A program made the position numbers and the translations under genes. 43,414 bases of DNA from an uncultured Prevotella sp. GTDB lineage: Bacteria > Bacteroidota > Bacteroidia > Bacteroidales > Bacteroidaceae. This document shows, piece after piece, positions 1 to 10,091 of this stretch. How positions within the stretch are numbered: the stretch's first letter is position 1; each line of letters starts with the position of its first letter. The notes under the pieces are model-generated. The model was not told the DNA's origin and made no database searches. It saw only the letters and a program-made list of their open reading frames with translations. The stretch is taken from NCBI GenBank assembly GCA_905235325.1, contig CAJOLE010000015.1, forward strand, positions 1 to 43,414, given 5' to 3'.

Positions 1-130
1 CTTGACGGTTCGTTCTTTTACCCAAGTGCCGCATGGCGCGGCACTCGCTTCTTGTACTACTTGTCTGTTTATGGAAATTCTTTCAAAGAACTCTATCTTT
101 TGTGCCGACGCCCACGTTTTTGAGCGAAAG
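1..130 (-). ncRNA. rRNA operon leader (5' transcribed spacer ahead of an off-window 16S gene)
   Basis: Read on the minus strand, this stretch has the boxA-like GTTCTTTGAAAGA, then AAACAGACAAGTAGTACAAG, then a hairpin with arms GTGCCGC/GCGGCAC (26-32 and 38-44). I recognise this arrangement as the leader that precedes 16S rRNA in Bacteroides and Prevotella. It lies directly downstream of a full-consensus minus-strand promoter. The 16S gene itself would lie to the left of base 1 and is not visible. The assignment rests on remembered resemblance, not a search. No protein-coding gene is seen in 1-215. Confidence 0.6.
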
Positions 131-136
131 CGGGTG

Positions 137-168
137 CAAAGGTACGGCATTTTCTGATACGCTCCAAA
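137..168 (-). promoter_or_regulatory. Strong housekeeping promoter, probably rRNA operon
   Basis: On the minus strand there is a -33 element TTTG (165-168) exactly 20 bp from a -7 element TACCTTTG (137-144). This matches the Bacteroidetes primary sigma consensus TTTG-N19/20-TAnnTTTG. It sits in the gap after tatC and fires leftward into the rRNA-like leader. Confidence 0.7.
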
Positions 169-215
169 CTTTTCGGCAATTATTTTTCAAAAAACACAAA
201 AGTTTTCGGGATTGT

Positions 216-968
216 TTACAAATTCGAGACTCTTACGACAAGAATACTTAATTCATAGAGTATCCAGATAGGCAAAGCTACCACAAAAAGCGTAAACACA
301 TCTGTTGTCGGAGTAACAATAGCTGATAATATAAGGATGGCTACTATTGCATGTCGCCGATAAGCGCTCATCAACCGGGAATTGACAATGCCCATACGTC
401 CCATCAGCCAGCAAACGACAGGCAATTCAAACAGCACTCCCATCATAAAACTCATCCCAATAAGGGTGTCGATGTAAGACTGCAAAGTCAGCATATTCAT
501 CACATCGGCACTTACCTGGTAAGTTCCAAGGAAGCGGACAGTTAACGGAAATATAAGGAAATAATTCAGCAGAAAGCCGATGACGAACATTACATAAGCA
601 GAGCCAACGAGCAGGAAAGCATATCGCCGCTCATTATCGTACAAACCCGGAGAAACGAATCTGAACAACTCATATATAATATAAGGTGAAGCCGCCAGAA
701 GACCAGTAAACATGGCAGTCCGCATGTGAACCATAAACTGTTCGGTCAAGCCAGTATTGATCAGTTGAATGGAAAAAGCAGGCACCCCCAAGAGTCGATA
801 AGTCACGAAGTCGCTACTACATGGTGCCAATACGATATTGAACAACTGCTCTTTCAACAAGAATGCGACAGCAGCAGTCACAGCGAACAAGAGCAGCATC
901 CTAATAAGCCGTGATCGCAGCTCATCAAGATGCTCCCAGAAAGAAGCATACTCCGAGGATTTACTCAT
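216..968 (-). CDS. tatC: Sec-independent protein translocase subunit TatC
   Basis: This 250-residue protein begins with [14 protein letters not shown] (residues 10-23), the TatC N-terminal signature that helps recognise twin-arginine signal peptides. About six hydrophobic segments follow, including a conserved [16 protein letters not shown] stretch near residue 95. TatC works in the inner membrane with TatA to export folded proteins. The start overlaps the tatA stop by four bases (ATGA), indicating translational coupling. Length is normal for the family. No separate tatB is visible; Bacteroidetes usually use a minimal TatA-TatC pair (family knowledge). Confidence 0.95.
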   Translation of the reverse strand: MSKSSEYASFWEHLDELRSRLIRMLLLFAVTAAVAFLLKEQLFNIVLAPCSSDFVTYRLLGVPAFSIQLINTGLTEQFMVHMRTAMFTGLLAASPYIIYELFRFVSPGLYDNERRYAFLLVGSAYVMFVIGFLLNYFLIFPLTVRFLGTYQVSADVMNMLTLQSYIDTLIGMSFMMGVLFELPVVCWLMGRMGIVNSRLMSAYRRHAIVAILILSAIVTPTTDVFTLFVVALPIWILYELSILVVRVSNL

Positions 969-1150
969 GAGTCTTTGTCTGTCGTACTGTCGTCGTCAAT
1001 TTCCTTCAGACCTTCCTTGAAACTCTTTACCCCTTTGCCAAGTCCTTTCATCAACTCTGGGATTTTTGCTCCTCCGAAGAGCAGAAGGATAATAAGTGCT
1101 ATGACGAGCACTTCCTGCATACCTAATCCAAACATAAGAATATTATTCAT
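965..1150 (-). CDS. tatA: Twin-arginine translocase subunit TatA/E
   Basis: The 61-residue protein has one N-terminal transmembrane helix (about residues 10-27). The [23 protein letters not shown] segment after it is the TatA hinge plus amphipathic helix, and the tail is acidic ([10 protein letters not shown]). TatA oligomerises to form the Tat pore with TatC. Its start lies inside the last codons of mrcA (8-base overlap) and its stop overlaps the tatC start, so the three genes form one tightly coupled unit. Confidence 0.93.
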   Translation of the reverse strand: MNNILMFGLGMQEVLVIALIILLLFGGAKIPELMKGLGKGVKSFKEGLKEIDDDSTTDKDS

Positions 1151-3458
1151 AAACTTCTTCTATATCGTTAAATTCATCTACATCGTCATTATATGAACAC
1201 GGGTTATACCCCTCATCAAAGTCGAAGGGTTCGTTTTCGTCATACCCCAGTTGCTTGTCGGCATATACCTTTTTCATATAATAGGCAAAGATCGGCAACG
1301 CCATAGCCGCCCCTTGTCCGTACTTCATCGTGTCGAAGTGGATGTCACGGTCATCGCCGCCTACCCAGCATCCCGACACGAGCGACGGGGTGATACCCAT
1401 AAACCAGGCATCGCTATTGTTGTTGGTTGTTCCCGTCTTGCCTGCCATTTCACCCATCAGGTTATACCTATTGCGCAGTCTGCTGGCAGTACCTCCGTCA
1501 ACAACCGCCTTAAGCATATACAGCATTTTGTAGGCAGACTCTTCGCTGATGACCTCGTTCATCCGGGGCTGGAACTGAGCTACAACATTACCCTCGGAAT
1601 CCTCAATCTTTGTAACGAACATCTGGGCGGCCCTGATGCCGTGATTGACAAAGGCGGTATATGCGCTAACCATTTCGCCCACCGTAATTTCGCAAGGTCC
1701 CAGACAGAGTGCCATTGAGGGGTGAATTTCAGGATTGTTGATGCCATACTCATTCAGCAGCTGTACGAAAGCAGCCGGATTGAGTTTACTCATCAGATAG
1801 GCAGAAATCCAGTTGTTGGACTGCTGGAGTCCCCACTTAAGCGTCACCATCTGCCCATAGCGTGAGTAACTTCCGTTTCGTGGAGTCCAAGCTTTTCCAC
1901 CCACCATGTATGTCTGCTGTACGTTGGGTGCGACGTCACAGGGGGAAGACCCGTTCTCCATAGCGAGCGAATAGAGGAACGGCTTAATGGTAGAACCCAC
2001 CTGCCGACGTCCGTCCATCACCATATCATAAGCAAAATGAGTAAAGTCCAGCCCACCGACATAAGCCTTCACGTGTCCGTTATGCGGATCCATACTAACA
2101 AAGCCCGTTCTCAAGAACGACTTCATGTAACGGATGGAGTCAAGTGGCGTCATCACGGTGTCCACCTCTCCGTGATAAGTGAAGACAGACATCGGAGTCT
2201 TGGTCCTGAATGACTTGTCGATTTCGGCATCCGAGGCGCCTCCGGCCTTGAGCACACGATAGCGGTCGCTCTGCCTTACAGAACGCATCAGGATTTTATT
2301 CACGTCCGCTGACGACAATTTGTTAGAGAACGGTGCCGATGGTTTCCGTTTGTTTTCGCTGTTGAAGGCAGGCTGCAGGAACTTCACCACATGCTCATAG
2401 CAGGCCTGCTCGGCATATTCCTGCATACGGGTGTCAATCGTCGTATATATTTTCAGGCCATCGGTGTAGACATTATAGTTGGATCCATCCTTTTTCCTAT
2501 TCTTTTGGCACCATCCGAACAGAGGGTCGTTTATCCAGTTGAGGCTGTCGATATGGAATTTCACGCCCGACCACGACGGATAGTCAGACCTGACGGGCTT
2601 CTTCGCCATCATATATCTGCGCAGGAAGTCGCGGAAATACACGGCAGGTCCGTCCTTATGGTCGCTCACGTGGAAGTTCAGCTTCAGCGGTTCTGCCTGA
2701 AACTTGCTTAACTGTTCCTGAGTGATGAAGCCCGCCTTTTTCATCTGTTCCAGCACCACGTTGCGGCGGTCGCGGCTTCTGTCAGGGAACCTCACAGGAT
2801 TAAAGTAGGAGGGGTTCTTGCAAAGCCCTACCAATGTGGCAGCTTCGACGGTTGTGAGGTCATTCGGTTCTTTGTTGAAATAAGTATTGGAAGCCACCTT
2901 GATACCCACAGCATTATGCAGGAAGTCGAACTTGTTGAGATAGAGCGTCAGGATTTCGTTCTTAGTATAGTTCCGTTCGAGCTTTACCGCAATCACCCAC
3001 TCTATCGGTTTCTGCAGCACGCGCTCCAAAGTGGTGTGTGCTGGCTTTTCGGTAAAGAGCAACTTGGCCAGCTGCTGGGTGATGGTGGAGCCGCCGCCCG
3101 CCGACTTCTGGCCCATCAGTCCACGTTTCACGATGGCTCGTCCCAGAGCATAAAAGTCAATGCCCGAATGTTCATAGAAACGCACATCCTCGGTAGCCAC
3201 CAAAGCCTGAACCAGCGAAGGCGGAATCTTGGAATAGTCAACCATCACACGGTTCTCCTTATTGTAGTTCCATGTTCCCATGATTTTCCCGTCAGACGAA
3301 TACACCTGGGTTGCATAGCGGCTTATGGGGTTCTGCAGGTCTTCAATCGGAGGCATATATCCGAGCCAACCTTCGCTAATTGCAAAGAAAGCAAGAGCCG
3401 TTGACAGCACGCCAACGATGAGCATTGTCCACAAGAAACGAACGAAAAACTTTCTCAT
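1143..3458 (-). CDS. mrcA: Penicillin-binding protein 1A, bifunctional transglycosylase/transpeptidase
   Basis: The protein is 771 residues from the chosen start MRKFFVRF at 3458. The frame stays open for 33 more codons upstream, but those contain the likely -7 element (3477-3484), so the upstream ATG is rejected. An N-terminal membrane anchor is followed by a GT51 glycosyltransferase domain ([23 protein letters not shown]). A penicillin-binding transpeptidase domain follows, with SxxK as STIK (Ser489), SNN and KTGTT. The enzyme polymerises and cross-links peptidoglycan in the periplasm. The C-terminus is acidic ([14 protein letters not shown]) and its last codons overlap tatA. G+C appears somewhat lower than in the genes to the right. 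Confidence 0.94.
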   Translation of the reverse strand: MRKFFVRFLWTMLIVGVLSTALAFFAISEGWLGYMPPIEDLQNPISRYATQVYSSDGKIMGTWNYNKENRVMVDYSKIPPSLVQALVATEDVRFYEHSGIDFYALGRAIVKRGLMGQKSAGGGSTITQQLAKLLFTEKPAHTTLERVLQKPIEWVIAVKLERNYTKNEILTLYLNKFDFLHNAVGIKVASNTYFNKEPNDLTTVEAATLVGLCKNPSYFNPVRFPDRSRDRRNVVLEQMKKAGFITQEQLSKFQAEPLKLNFHVSDHKDGPAVYFRDFLRRYMMAKKPVRSDYPSWSGVKFHIDSLNWINDPLFGWCQKNRKKDGSNYNVYTDGLKIYTTIDTRMQEYAEQACYEHVVKFLQPAFNSENKRKPSAPFSNKLSSADVNKILMRSVRQSDRYRVLKAGGASDAEIDKSFRTKTPMSVFTYHGEVDTVMTPLDSIRYMKSFLRTGFVSMDPHNGHVKAYVGGLDFTHFAYDMVMDGRRQVGSTIKPFLYSLAMENGSSPCDVAPNVQQTYMVGGKAWTPRNGSYSRYGQMVTLKWGLQQSNNWISAYLMSKLNPAAFVQLLNEYGINNPEIHPSMALCLGPCEITVGEMVSAYTAFVNHGIRAAQMFVTKIEDSEGNVVAQFQPRMNEVISEESAYKMLYMLKAVVDGGTASRLRNRYNLMGEMAGKTGTTNNNSDAWFMGITPSLVSGCWVGGDDRDIHFDTMKYGQGAAMALPIFAYYMKKVYADKQLGYDENEPFDFDEGYNPCSYNDDVDEFNDIEEVYE

Positions 3459-3476
3459 ATTTCCATATTTTGCCTG

Positions 3477-3484
3477 CAAAAATA
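3477..3484 (-). promoter_or_regulatory. Putative -7 element for mrcA-tatA-tatC
   Basis: On the minus strand TATTTTTG matches TAnnTTTG, 18 bases before the mrcA start. No clear TTTG -33 box sits 20 bp upstream, so the call is moderate. The region is shared with the divergent pyrB promoter. Confidence 0.4.
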
Positions 3485-3527
3485 CAAAATAATCCGAAAT
3501 TATCGCACGAAATCGGGAAATAATATG

Positions 3528-3535
3528 TAATTTTG
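3528..3535 (+). promoter_or_regulatory. Putative -7 element for pyrB-pyrI
   Basis: TAATTTTG followed by C matches the Bacteroidetes -7 consensus, 24 bases before the pyrB ATG. It places the transcription start downstream of the in-frame ATG at 3533 and so decides the pyrB start at 3560. Confidence 0.55.
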
Positions 3536-3559
3536 CCCCATCAAATACTAAAATCAACG

Positions 3560-4504
3560 ATGGAAAAGCATAATTTCGTTACTATTGCCAACCTAACAAG
3601 GGAAAAAATACTCTATATGATAGAGTTGGCTCAGGAGTTTGAAAAGCACCCCAACCGAGAGTTGCTCAAGGGCAAAGTTGTCGCCACACTCTTCTTCGAG
3701 CCCTCCACCCGCACCCGACTCTCGTTCGAAACCGCAGCCAACCGTCTCGGTGCGCGTGTCATCGGCTTCGCCGACCCGAAGATTACCAGCGGGACGAAGG
3801 GTGAGACGCTGAAGGACACCATTCTGATGGTCTCGAACTATGCCGACGTCATCGTCATGCGCCACTACATTGAGGGAGCTGCTCAGTACGCTTCCGAGGT
3901 AGCTCCCATCCCCATCGTCAACGCGGGCGACGGATCGCACCAGCATCCCTCGCAATGTATGCTCGACCTCTACTCCATCTACAAGACGCAGGGCACGCTC
4001 GACAACTTGAACATCTACTTGGTGGGCGATCTGAAGTATGGGCGCACTGTCCACTCTCTGCTGATGGCCATGCGCCACTTCAATCCCACGTTCCACTTCG
4101 TAGCCCCCAAGGAGCTTGCCATGCCGAAGGAGTACAAAATCTACTGCGACGATCACGGCATCAAGTATCAGGAGCACACGGCCTTCAACGAGAAGATTAT
4201 ACAGGATGCCGACATTCTCTATATGACGCGCGTCCAGAAGGAGCGTTTCTCCGACCTGATGGAGTATGAGCGGGTGAAGAATGTTTACGTGCTCAACAAC
4301 GATCTGCTGCGGCTGGCCAAGCCCAACATGAAGATACTCCACCCCCTGCCCCGCGTCAACGAGATAGCCTACGAAGTAGACGATAATCCCCACGCCTACT
4401 ACATCCAGCAGGCCGGCAACGGACTCTTTGCCCGCGAAGCCATCTTCTGCGACGTCCTCGGCATCAGTCTCGACGAAGTCAGAAACGACAAGACGATTAT
4501 TTGA
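3560..4504 (+). CDS. pyrB: Aspartate carbamoyltransferase catalytic subunit
   Basis: The 314-residue protein has the carbamoyl-phosphate binding loop [12 protein letters not shown] (Ser49-Thr50-Arg51-Thr52-Arg53), [10 protein letters not shown] in the middle and HPLPRVNEI near the C-terminus. All are hallmarks of ATCase. It joins carbamoyl phosphate to aspartate, the first committed step of pyrimidine synthesis. The start [16 protein letters not shown] is preferred over an ATG nine codons upstream because of the promoter position. It is followed 39 bp later by the regulatory chain, so the organism makes the allosteric PyrB-PyrI holoenzyme. Confidence 0.97.
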   Translation: MEKHNFVTIANLTREKILYMIELAQEFEKHPNRELLKGKVVATLFFEPSTRTRLSFETAANRLGARVIGFADPKITSGTKGETLKDTILMVSNYADVIVMRHYIEGAAQYASEVAPIPIVNAGDGSHQHPSQCMLDLYSIYKTQGTLDNLNIYLVGDLKYGRTVHSLLMAMRHFNPTFHFVAPKELAMPKEYKIYCDDHGIKYQEHTAFNEKIIQDADILYMTRVQKERFSDLMEYERVKNVYVLNNDLLRLAKPNMKILHPLPRVNEIAYEVDDNPHAYYIQQAGNGLFAREAIFCDVLGISLDEVRNDKTII

Positions 4505-4543
4505 TTTACGATTTACGGACTTTAGTATTTACTATTATAGATT

Positions 4544-4990
4544 ATGAACAAGAAGGAACGCTTAGTCGCCGCCATCGAGCACGGCACCGTCGTTGACCAC
4601 ATACCAGCCTCAAAGACCTATCAGGTAGCCAGTCTTTTAGGGCTCTTCAACCTTAACACCCCCGTCACCATCGGCTTCAACTACCCTTCGCAGAAAATAG
4701 GCAATAAGGGTATCATCAAGGTGAGCGACAAGTTCTTCACCGACGACGAGATTTCCCGTCTCTCCGTCGTTGCTCCCAAAGTCATTCTCAACATTATCCG
4801 CGACTATGAAGTGGTGGAGAAGAAGACCGTCGAGACACCTGCCGAGATACACGGTATCGTCAAGTGCAACAACCCCAAGTGTATCACCAACAACGAGCCG
4901 ATGGCCACTCATTTCCACGTTGCCAACGGCATTCTGACGTGTCACTATTGTGAGAAGGAGCAGGACATCAACAAGGTGGAGCTCGTCTGA
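4544..4990 (+). CDS. pyrI: Aspartate carbamoyltransferase regulatory subunit
   Basis: The protein is 148 residues, with an N-terminal nucleotide-binding domain and a C-terminal zinc domain with four cysteines (Cys108, Cys113, Cys133, Cys136; CNNPKC and CHYC). PyrI binds CTP/ATP and transmits feedback control to PyrB. The gene follows pyrB after a 39-bp A/T-rich spacer that contains a short GATTTAC duplication. It ends six bases from the convergent gene at 4997, with no obvious terminator hairpin between them. Confidence 0.96.
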   Translation: MNKKERLVAAIEHGTVVDHIPASKTYQVASLLGLFNLNTPVTIGFNYPSQKIGNKGIIKVSDKFFTDDEISRLSVVAPKVILNIIRDYEVVEKKTVETPAEIHGIVKCNNPKCITNNEPMATHFHVANGILTCHYCEKEQDINKVELV

Positions 4991-4996
4991 AAACCG

Positions 4997-5590
4997 TCAG
5001 AAAAACACGAAACGCAGCGACTCGCAGAACTGCACGACGACTACGTAGAGGACGAACAGCGGTGCGGCGGCAGCAATGCCGGCCGACATGGCAGAGACTA
5101 TGCTGGCAAACGAGCGGAAGGTGCCCGAAGCCCAGCCATAGGATACCGAGACCAGCAGCACGCCAAACGACACGATGGGGACGAAAGCGCGGCTGAAAGG
5201 CGACGGGAACAGACGCCCGGTAGCCGACAGCAGCACGGCGTGAGGCACCACCGTCAGTGCCAAGACGGCTGCTACGTAGATGACCATCAGGACGAGTGCT
5301 GTGCGAAGTGCCACGCGCTGCCGGTAAGGCAGCGACGACAGGGGCAGCCGTATTGACGCGATGCCGCTATGCCACAGACAGCCGCCGGCCAGGGCCAGCA
5401 ATACGAGCCACGCCAGCCAAGGCGAAGCGAGCATCGTGGTAAATCCGCCAAAGAACCAGCGCACGCCCTCGGAGCCGAGCAGCGACCGCACGTTCCCGGC
5501 CATCGTAGCCGAGAGCAGCCACGAAGCCAGCACCAGAACCACTTCGGCCAGGGCAAGCGCAGAAACGAGATATGCGAGGAACCGCTTCAT
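4997..5590 (-). CDS. Multi-pass membrane protein of unknown function
   Basis: The 197-residue protein is very hydrophobic, with about five or six membrane segments (around residues 5-30, 48-72, 92-115, 133-155, 160-190). It has no recognisable catalytic motif. The segment SLLGSEGVRWFFGGFTTMLASPWLAW loosely recalls small permease-like proteins of Bacteroidales (some are annotated as AbgT-like or ABC-permease-like), but I cannot assign a family. It starts three bases after the response regulator ends, so it is probably last in the kdgK-eda-kinase-regulator transcript. Confidence 0.7.
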   Translation of the reverse strand: MKRFLAYLVSALALAEVVLVLASWLLSATMAGNVRSLLGSEGVRWFFGGFTTMLASPWLAWLVLLALAGGCLWHSGIASIRLPLSSLPYRQRVALRTALVLMVIYVAAVLALTVVPHAVLLSATGRLFPSPFSRAFVPIVSFGVLLVSVSYGWASGTFRSFASIVSAMSAGIAAAAPLFVLYVVVVQFCESLRFVFF

Positions 5591-5593
5591 CTG

Positions 5594-6319
5594 TCAAGCT
5601 TCGTCAGGCTCCAGGTTGTCAATGTCGAGAATCTGCAGTTCGAGCGCACGGACCACGAGACGCGTGGCATTGATGCCCATGCCGCCGTTGCCGTCGGGGA
5701 AGAGTTTCTTCATCAGCTCGGTCTGCCGCTTCTCCAGACTCTTCACGCCGAAGGGCATACCGCGCAAGCCCGTTATCTGCTCCTTGGTATAGCCGAGGGC
5801 GAGGTGGCGGAGGAACCGCTCGTCGTACTCGTCGACCTCGTAGTTGATCAGCGCTTCCTGCTTGGCCAGCTGCATCCCCACGGCCCGTTTGAATCGCTCT
5901 ACAATCCGTTTCAGGATAGGCTCGTTGAACACCAGCTGCTTGCCGTCCATCACGCTCTGCACGTCGTGGCGCGTCAGCAGTTCGCCCGTCTTGAGGATGA
6001 TGCCGTCGGCGCCGGCATCGAGCACGTCGACCCAGAGTTTCTCGTTCAGGATTTCTCCGGTGAAGATCAGCACCTTCACGCCCGGGTGCATCTCCTTGGT
6101 CGAGCGGCATATCTCGACACCGATGGTGGTCGAGCCTCCCAGCCCCAGGTCGAGCAGCAGCAGGTCGGGCAGTTCCTGCTTCAGCACTTTCCAATACTCA
6201 GCCTCGTTGGTGGCCGTACCTATCACTTCAGCTTCGGGTATGTCGTTACGGATGATACCCAGTGTACCCTTCAATTCCAGGGGAACGTCTTCAACTATGA
6301 TTACTTTGAACTTTTCCAT
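5594..6319 (-). CDS. Response regulator with receiver domain and LuxR-like helix-turn-helix
   Basis: The 241-residue protein has an N-terminal receiver domain: acidic pair Glu10-Asp11, phosphoacceptor Asp57 in LLLLDLGLGG, conserved Thr in FTGE and Lys in ILKTGE. The C-terminal part (about 165-225) contains FLRHLALGYTKEQI and SLEKRQTELMKKLF, resembling a LuxR/GerE-type DNA-binding helix-turn-helix with unusual spacing. Its start lies 29 bases inside the end of the sensor kinase, so the two are co-translated and are surely partners. Target genes cannot be seen. The neighbouring uronate genes are a possible but untested target. Confidence 0.88.
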   Translation of the reverse strand: MEKFKVIIVEDVPLELKGTLGIIRNDIPEAEVIGTATNEAEYWKVLKQELPDLLLLDLGLGGSTTIGVEICRSTKEMHPGVKVLIFTGEILNEKLWVDVLDAGADGIILKTGELLTRHDVQSVMDGKQLVFNEPILKRIVERFKRAVGMQLAKQEALINYEVDEYDERFLRHLALGYTKEQITGLRGMPFGVKSLEKRQTELMKKLFPDGNGGMGINATRLVVRALELQILDIDNLEPDEA

Positions 6320-9300
6320 ACGCAGGAAGTATAATAATGATAATGGTTTCGTTGTCTTTTACCTCAGTCCTAATGCTGCACGCACGGCGGTTGGTAGCCT
6401 CACCGTGGTCACGCACAATCTGGCGGCAGAGCAGATAGGGGATATTCTCGACGGCGGGCGTAAAGAGGTCGGCGCCGGCAGGCTTTCGGTGCGTCCTGAC
6501 GGTTATCTCTACATATTTATCGTCGAGATGTCGGCTGCTGAGGTCGAGTTGCTTCTGCCCCAGTTCCTTTTTCAGTATGTCGAAGAGATATGCCGTGAGC
6601 GTCGGGTCGCCAAGAATGCCGTTGTCGAGCGGCTTGAGGTTCAGCTTCACGTGCTCCACCTGCGACATGGCCTGCTGGCTGAGCAGGTTGTAAAGCTCAC
6701 GGTAATAGCTCACCACCTCGCCGACCGACTCGACGTCGTTCTGGTCAATCAGCTGGCGAATGCGCGAGGGGTAGTACATCGTCTCGTGCTTGAGTGCCGA
6801 GAGGCAGTTGTCGAGCACGGAGTTCGACACGTGTAGGTTGGCCAGTTCCAGTTCCGCCCTCCTCAGTTCTCCGTCGAGCACTTCGAGCTCGTCGCGCCTT
6901 CTGCGCTCATCGCTGAAGCGTGCGTTCAGTCGTGGACGCAGGTAGTACAGGTAGTAGATGAGCAATATAGCCAGCAGGGCCGTCAGCAACAGCATGACAG
7001 CAATCGTTCGGTTGGTCTTCGTCTGCTGCATGGCGCGGCAGTAGTCTCCCAGCGTGTTGTCGGCCGACAGTTCCTTGAACAGCAGCGTGTAGATGCGGTT
7101 GTTGTAGTTGTAGAGTTGCCATTGGTGCAGTGCCAGCGCAGCCACGGCACTCTCGTTTCGGATGTCGAGGATGACGTTATAGTTTGTTTTGATGGAGTCG
7201 TGCAGCCATTGGACCTCGGGCGGCGTCAGCGACATGTCGCCCTCATGCAGCATGAAGATGCTGTCGCGGGGGTACATGGTCTGATAGTGCCGGTTCAGGT
7301 AGTAAATACACGAGTCGGCAAACAGCAGCGTGCGCTCATAGGTGCCGTTGATGTTCGAGAAGTAGGCAGAGTCGGCATATACGGCGGCCTGTGCCAGCTG
7401 TGCGTCGGTGTTGGTGGCAGCCTTGGTGCCGCCCGTCATCGCCATCATCATGAGAAGCGCCAGCACCTTACCCTTCGGCAGTCGGAAGAAGAAGCGGCTC
7501 CCCCTACCCTGCTCACTCTCGGCCTGCAGCGTGCATACGCTGAAGAGCTGGCTCGTCTTCCTGTACTTCTCGATGATGCCCTTACAGTTGAGCAGCCCGA
7601 AGCCGTGCGTGGTCAGCTGGTGGTCGAAGACGTGGGCCAGCTGGTCGCCGTCCATACCGATGCCCGTGTCTGTCACCGACACCTCCACATAGTTCTGCGC
7701 CTCGTCGGCACTGACGGTCACGCTGCCCTCGTTGGTAAACTTGCGCGCATTGTCGGCCAGTGTGTTCAGCATGAAGAGCGTCAGTATGCGGTCGGCCTTC
7801 ACGACGGCCTCCGTAGGCTGCACGTCGAGGGCAATACCCTTCATCTGGAAGCTCTTGCGGCTGCGTGCGAGGATATCGAACAGCGGCTGCAGTGGGAAGC
7901 TCTCGATGTGCAGGTCGAGCTGGCCCTTGTGCAGCTGAATCCAATGCGTGAGCACGTCGTTGTCGCTGTTTATCTGGTCGATGAGTTCGCAGACGTACTC
8001 CTTATCCCCCTGTCGGTTGACGGTATAGACCATACGGTCGATGAGGGGCAGCAGACTGTTGACGAGCGAGATCTTGGCCCGCTGCTGCAGGTGGCGCCGC
8101 TCGCCCTCTTCAAGGTTCAGCCGGCTAATGTTCAGCTGTTCGCGGCGCTCCTCAATCAGCTCGTCGAGGGGGCTGTCGGTCTTCTGGCGGCGGTTCATGC
8201 GGCGGAAGAGCCAGAGCAGGAACAGCAGCAGGACGATGGCTCCGGCGACGGCAAGGAGTATCCAGTTGAGCTGACGGACGACGCGGTCGAGCTGTTCGGC
8301 ACGTGCCTCGAGCTGTCGGTCCTGTCGGGTCTGCTCCTGCAGGTCAAGATAGAGGTTACGGTTGTAGTCGCTGTTTTCCTTGTCGTCGATGGCGGCGTAG
8401 GCCACGCTGAGTTGTTCGTGTATGCTGGCCACGAGGTCGGGAGCCTGCTGGATGGTTGAGTCGGCAAGTGCCAGTTCCAGATACTCGAGTGCCTTGCCGT
8501 AGTCGCCGAATGCACGGTAACAGGAGGCCATCGTTCGGTAGGCACCGGCCGTCTGATAGATGTCGCCAAAATTCTGGAACATGAACAGCGACTCTTCGGC
8601 CAGCCAGACAGCGAGCTGGTCGGCGGGCAGGTCGTAGGGATTGACGAGCATCATCCCCGGTTCGTCGGGCTGTTCGGCAGGTGCCGATATCAGGTGCTCG
8701 GCGATGGCCTCCAGTGCGTTAGCCATGAAGTAAGGGTAGCCCTCGCGCTGAGCTATCTGGAAGCATCTGAGCAGGTAGTCGATTTCCTGACTGTAGATGT
8801 CGGCATCAGTTCCATCGGTCAGTATGCCGCCGGCGCCGATGTTGTAGAGATAGTTCAGGGTCTGTGCGGTGTCCTGCGCCACCTCGTCGGGATTTAGTTC
8901 CTGCAGTGCGTCAATCGACTGCTGTTCGAGTCCCATATAATAAAAATAGGTAGAGCTGACGATGGCAAACTCCGTCTCGGCATAGAGCAGCCGCCGGTGC
9001 TGGCGGTCGGTCAGCAGGTGCCGCTCTTCGCGGATGCGCTCCATGCTGGTGGCTGCCCGTTCGCGGTAGTCGTAGAACTCCTTGCTGCGCGACTGTCGCT
9101 GGCAGAGACGCATCTGCTGCACGTAGCTCACGAGCAGTTCCAGCTGGTTGTCAGTAATCTTGGGAATGGCGTCGAGCATCTGCTGCGCCCCGTCGTAGTC
9201 CATGTGGACGATACTGACGAAGACCTTGTTGTTCAGTGCCTCGGCCCGTCCGTCGTTGTAGCCGCAGCTGTCGGCCATCCGCTCGGCCAGTGCCGCGAAG

Positions 9301-9440
9301 TGGGCCGTCGAGTCGGTGGAGCGGTAGTGATAGGCATACGAAAGCGTATTCAGCTTGTCCACCGTCTGCCTATCCGACGATGAACAAGCTGTAAGTATAA
9401 TTGCGGTTATCAGCAGCCTAAGCCCTCGCCTTAGCCACAT
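6291..9440 (-). CDS. Large tandem-module sensor histidine kinase with TPR-like sensor (DUF5112/DUF5113-like)
   Basis: The protein is 1049 residues and starts with a lipoprotein-like signal ([11 protein letters not shown]). Residues about 30-385 are helical TPR-like sensor repeats, then a membrane helix (390-412) and a coiled coil. Next is a kinase core with N box (LADNARKF, about 561), G1 box DTGIGMDG (about 588) and HGFGLLN (about 610). A second hydrophobic segment (about 655-672), a second extracytoplasmic domain and a third membrane helix (about 810-833) follow. Then comes a second dimerisation helix with KHETMYYP (His885). The final 160 residues are a reduced ATPase-like fold lacking N and G boxes. 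The architecture recalls Bacteroidales DUF5112/DUF5113 proteins. The start overlaps the end of eda by 23 bases and the end overlaps the response regulator. Confidence 0.8.
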   Translation of the reverse strand: MWLRRGLRLLITAIILTACSSSDRQTVDKLNTLSYAYHYRSTDSTAHFAALAERMADSCGYNDGRAEALNNKVFVSIVHMDYDGAQQMLDAIPKITDNQLELLVSYVQQMRLCQRQSRSKEFYDYRERAATSMERIREERHLLTDRQHRRLLYAETEFAIVSSTYFYYMGLEQQSIDALQELNPDEVAQDTAQTLNYLYNIGAGGILTDGTDADIYSQEIDYLLRCFQIAQREGYPYFMANALEAIAEHLISAPAEQPDEPGMMLVNPYDLPADQLAVWLAEESLFMFQNFGDIYQTAGAYRTMASCYRAFGDYGKALEYLELALADSTIQQAPDLVASIHEQLSVAYAAIDDKENSDYNRNLYLDLQEQTRQDRQLEARAEQLDRVVRQLNWILLAVAGAIVLLLFLLWLFRRMNRRQKTDSPLDELIEERREQLNISRLNLEEGERRHLQQRAKISLVNSLLPLIDRMVYTVNRQGDKEYVCELIDQINSDNDVLTHWIQLHKGQLDLHIESFPLQPLFDILARSRKSFQMKGIALDVQPTEAVVKADRILTLFMLNTLADNARKFTNEGSVTVSADEAQNYVEVSVTDTGIGMDGDQLAHVFDHQLTTHGFGLLNCKGIIEKYRKTSQLFSVCTLQAESEQGRGSRFFFRLPKGKVLALLMMMAMTGGTKAATNTDAQLAQAAVYADSAYFSNINGTYERTLLFADSCIYYLNRHYQTMYPRDSIFMLHEGDMSLTPPEVQWLHDSIKTNYNVILDIRNESAVAALALHQWQLYNYNNRIYTLLFKELSADNTLGDYCRAMQQTKTNRTIAVMLLLTALLAILLIYYLYYLRPRLNARFSDERRRRDELEVLDGELRRAELELANLHVSNSVLDNCLSALKHETMYYPSRIRQLIDQNDVESVGEVVSYYRELYNLLSQQAMSQVEHVKLNLKPLDNGILGDPTLTAYLFDILKKELGQKQLDLSSRHLDDKYVEITVRTHRKPAGADLFTPAVENIPYLLCRQIVRDHGEATNRRACSIRTEVKDNETIIIIILPAYGKVQSNHS

Positions 9441-10086
9441 AACCGAGTGCCTCCTTGCACTTGTCGGTCACGTACTGCCAGTCGCCGGCCTTCACCTTGT
9501 CGCCGGGGAACAGTTTCGAGCCCATGCCCACGCAGAACACGCCGGCCTTGAACCACTTCGTCAGGTTCTCCTCGTCGGGCGACACGCCGCCGGTGACCAT
9601 AATCTTCGACCAAGGCATCGGTGCCTTCAGGCCCTTCACCATGCTGGGGCCAACGACGTCGCCAGGGAACACCTTCGTCAGGTCGCAGCCCAGCTCCTGA
9701 GCCTTGCCAATCTCCGAGACGGTCATGCAGCCCGGGCAGTAGGGCACTAAGCGACGGTTGCACACCGGGGCGATGTCGGGGTTGAACAGCGGGCCCACCA
9801 CGAAGCAGGCACCTAACTGGATAGACATCGCTGCCGTTGGGGCGTCCACCACAGAGCCAATGCCGAGGGCCAGCTCGGGGCACTCCTTGTCGGCCCACTT
9901 CACCAGTTCGCCGAACACCTCCTGGGCAAAGTCGCCGCGGTTGGTAAACTCGAAGGCTCGCACGCCGCCCTCATAGCAGGCTTTCACCACATTCTTACAC
10001 GTCTCCAAGTCTTTGTCGTAGAACACGGGAACCATACCCGTGTCGCCGATTTTCTTCAGTACAGCTATCTTGTCAAACTTTGCCAT
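9418..10086 (-). CDS. eda: 2-dehydro-3-deoxyphosphogluconate (KDPG) aldolase / 4-hydroxy-2-oxoglutarate aldolase
   Basis: This 222-residue class I aldolase has the catalytic Glu46 in FEFTNRG and the Schiff-base Lys138 in [17 protein letters not shown] forms the phosphate-binding loop. It cleaves KDPG to pyruvate and glyceraldehyde-3-phosphate, the last step of hexuronate catabolism. It starts five bases after kdgK, and the sensor kinase start lies inside its final codons, giving an unusual metabolic-enzyme-to-sensor translational coupling. Confidence 0.95.
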   Translation of the reverse strand: MAKFDKIAVLKKIGDTGMVPVFYDKDLETCKNVVKACYEGGVRAFEFTNRGDFAQEVFGELVKWADKECPELALGIGSVVDAPTAAMSIQLGACFVVGPLFNPDIAPVCNRRLVPYCPGCMTVSEIGKAQELGCDLTKVFPGDVVGPSMVKGLKAPMPWSKIMVTGGVSPDEENLTKWFKAGVFCVGMGSKLFPGDKVKAGDWQYVTDKCKEALGYVAKARA

Positions 10087-10091
10087 AGTCT

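Noticed and set aside
33..251. 72-codon plus-strand frame at the left edge
   Set aside because: It lies over the rRNA leader and promoter on the other strand and runs into tatC; no family.
7116..8459. 447-codon plus-strand frame opposite the sensor kinase
   Set aside because: Mirror frame of a G+C-rich gene. Composition is Val/Leu/Ala/His-rich with no domain, while the minus strand has a full kinase.
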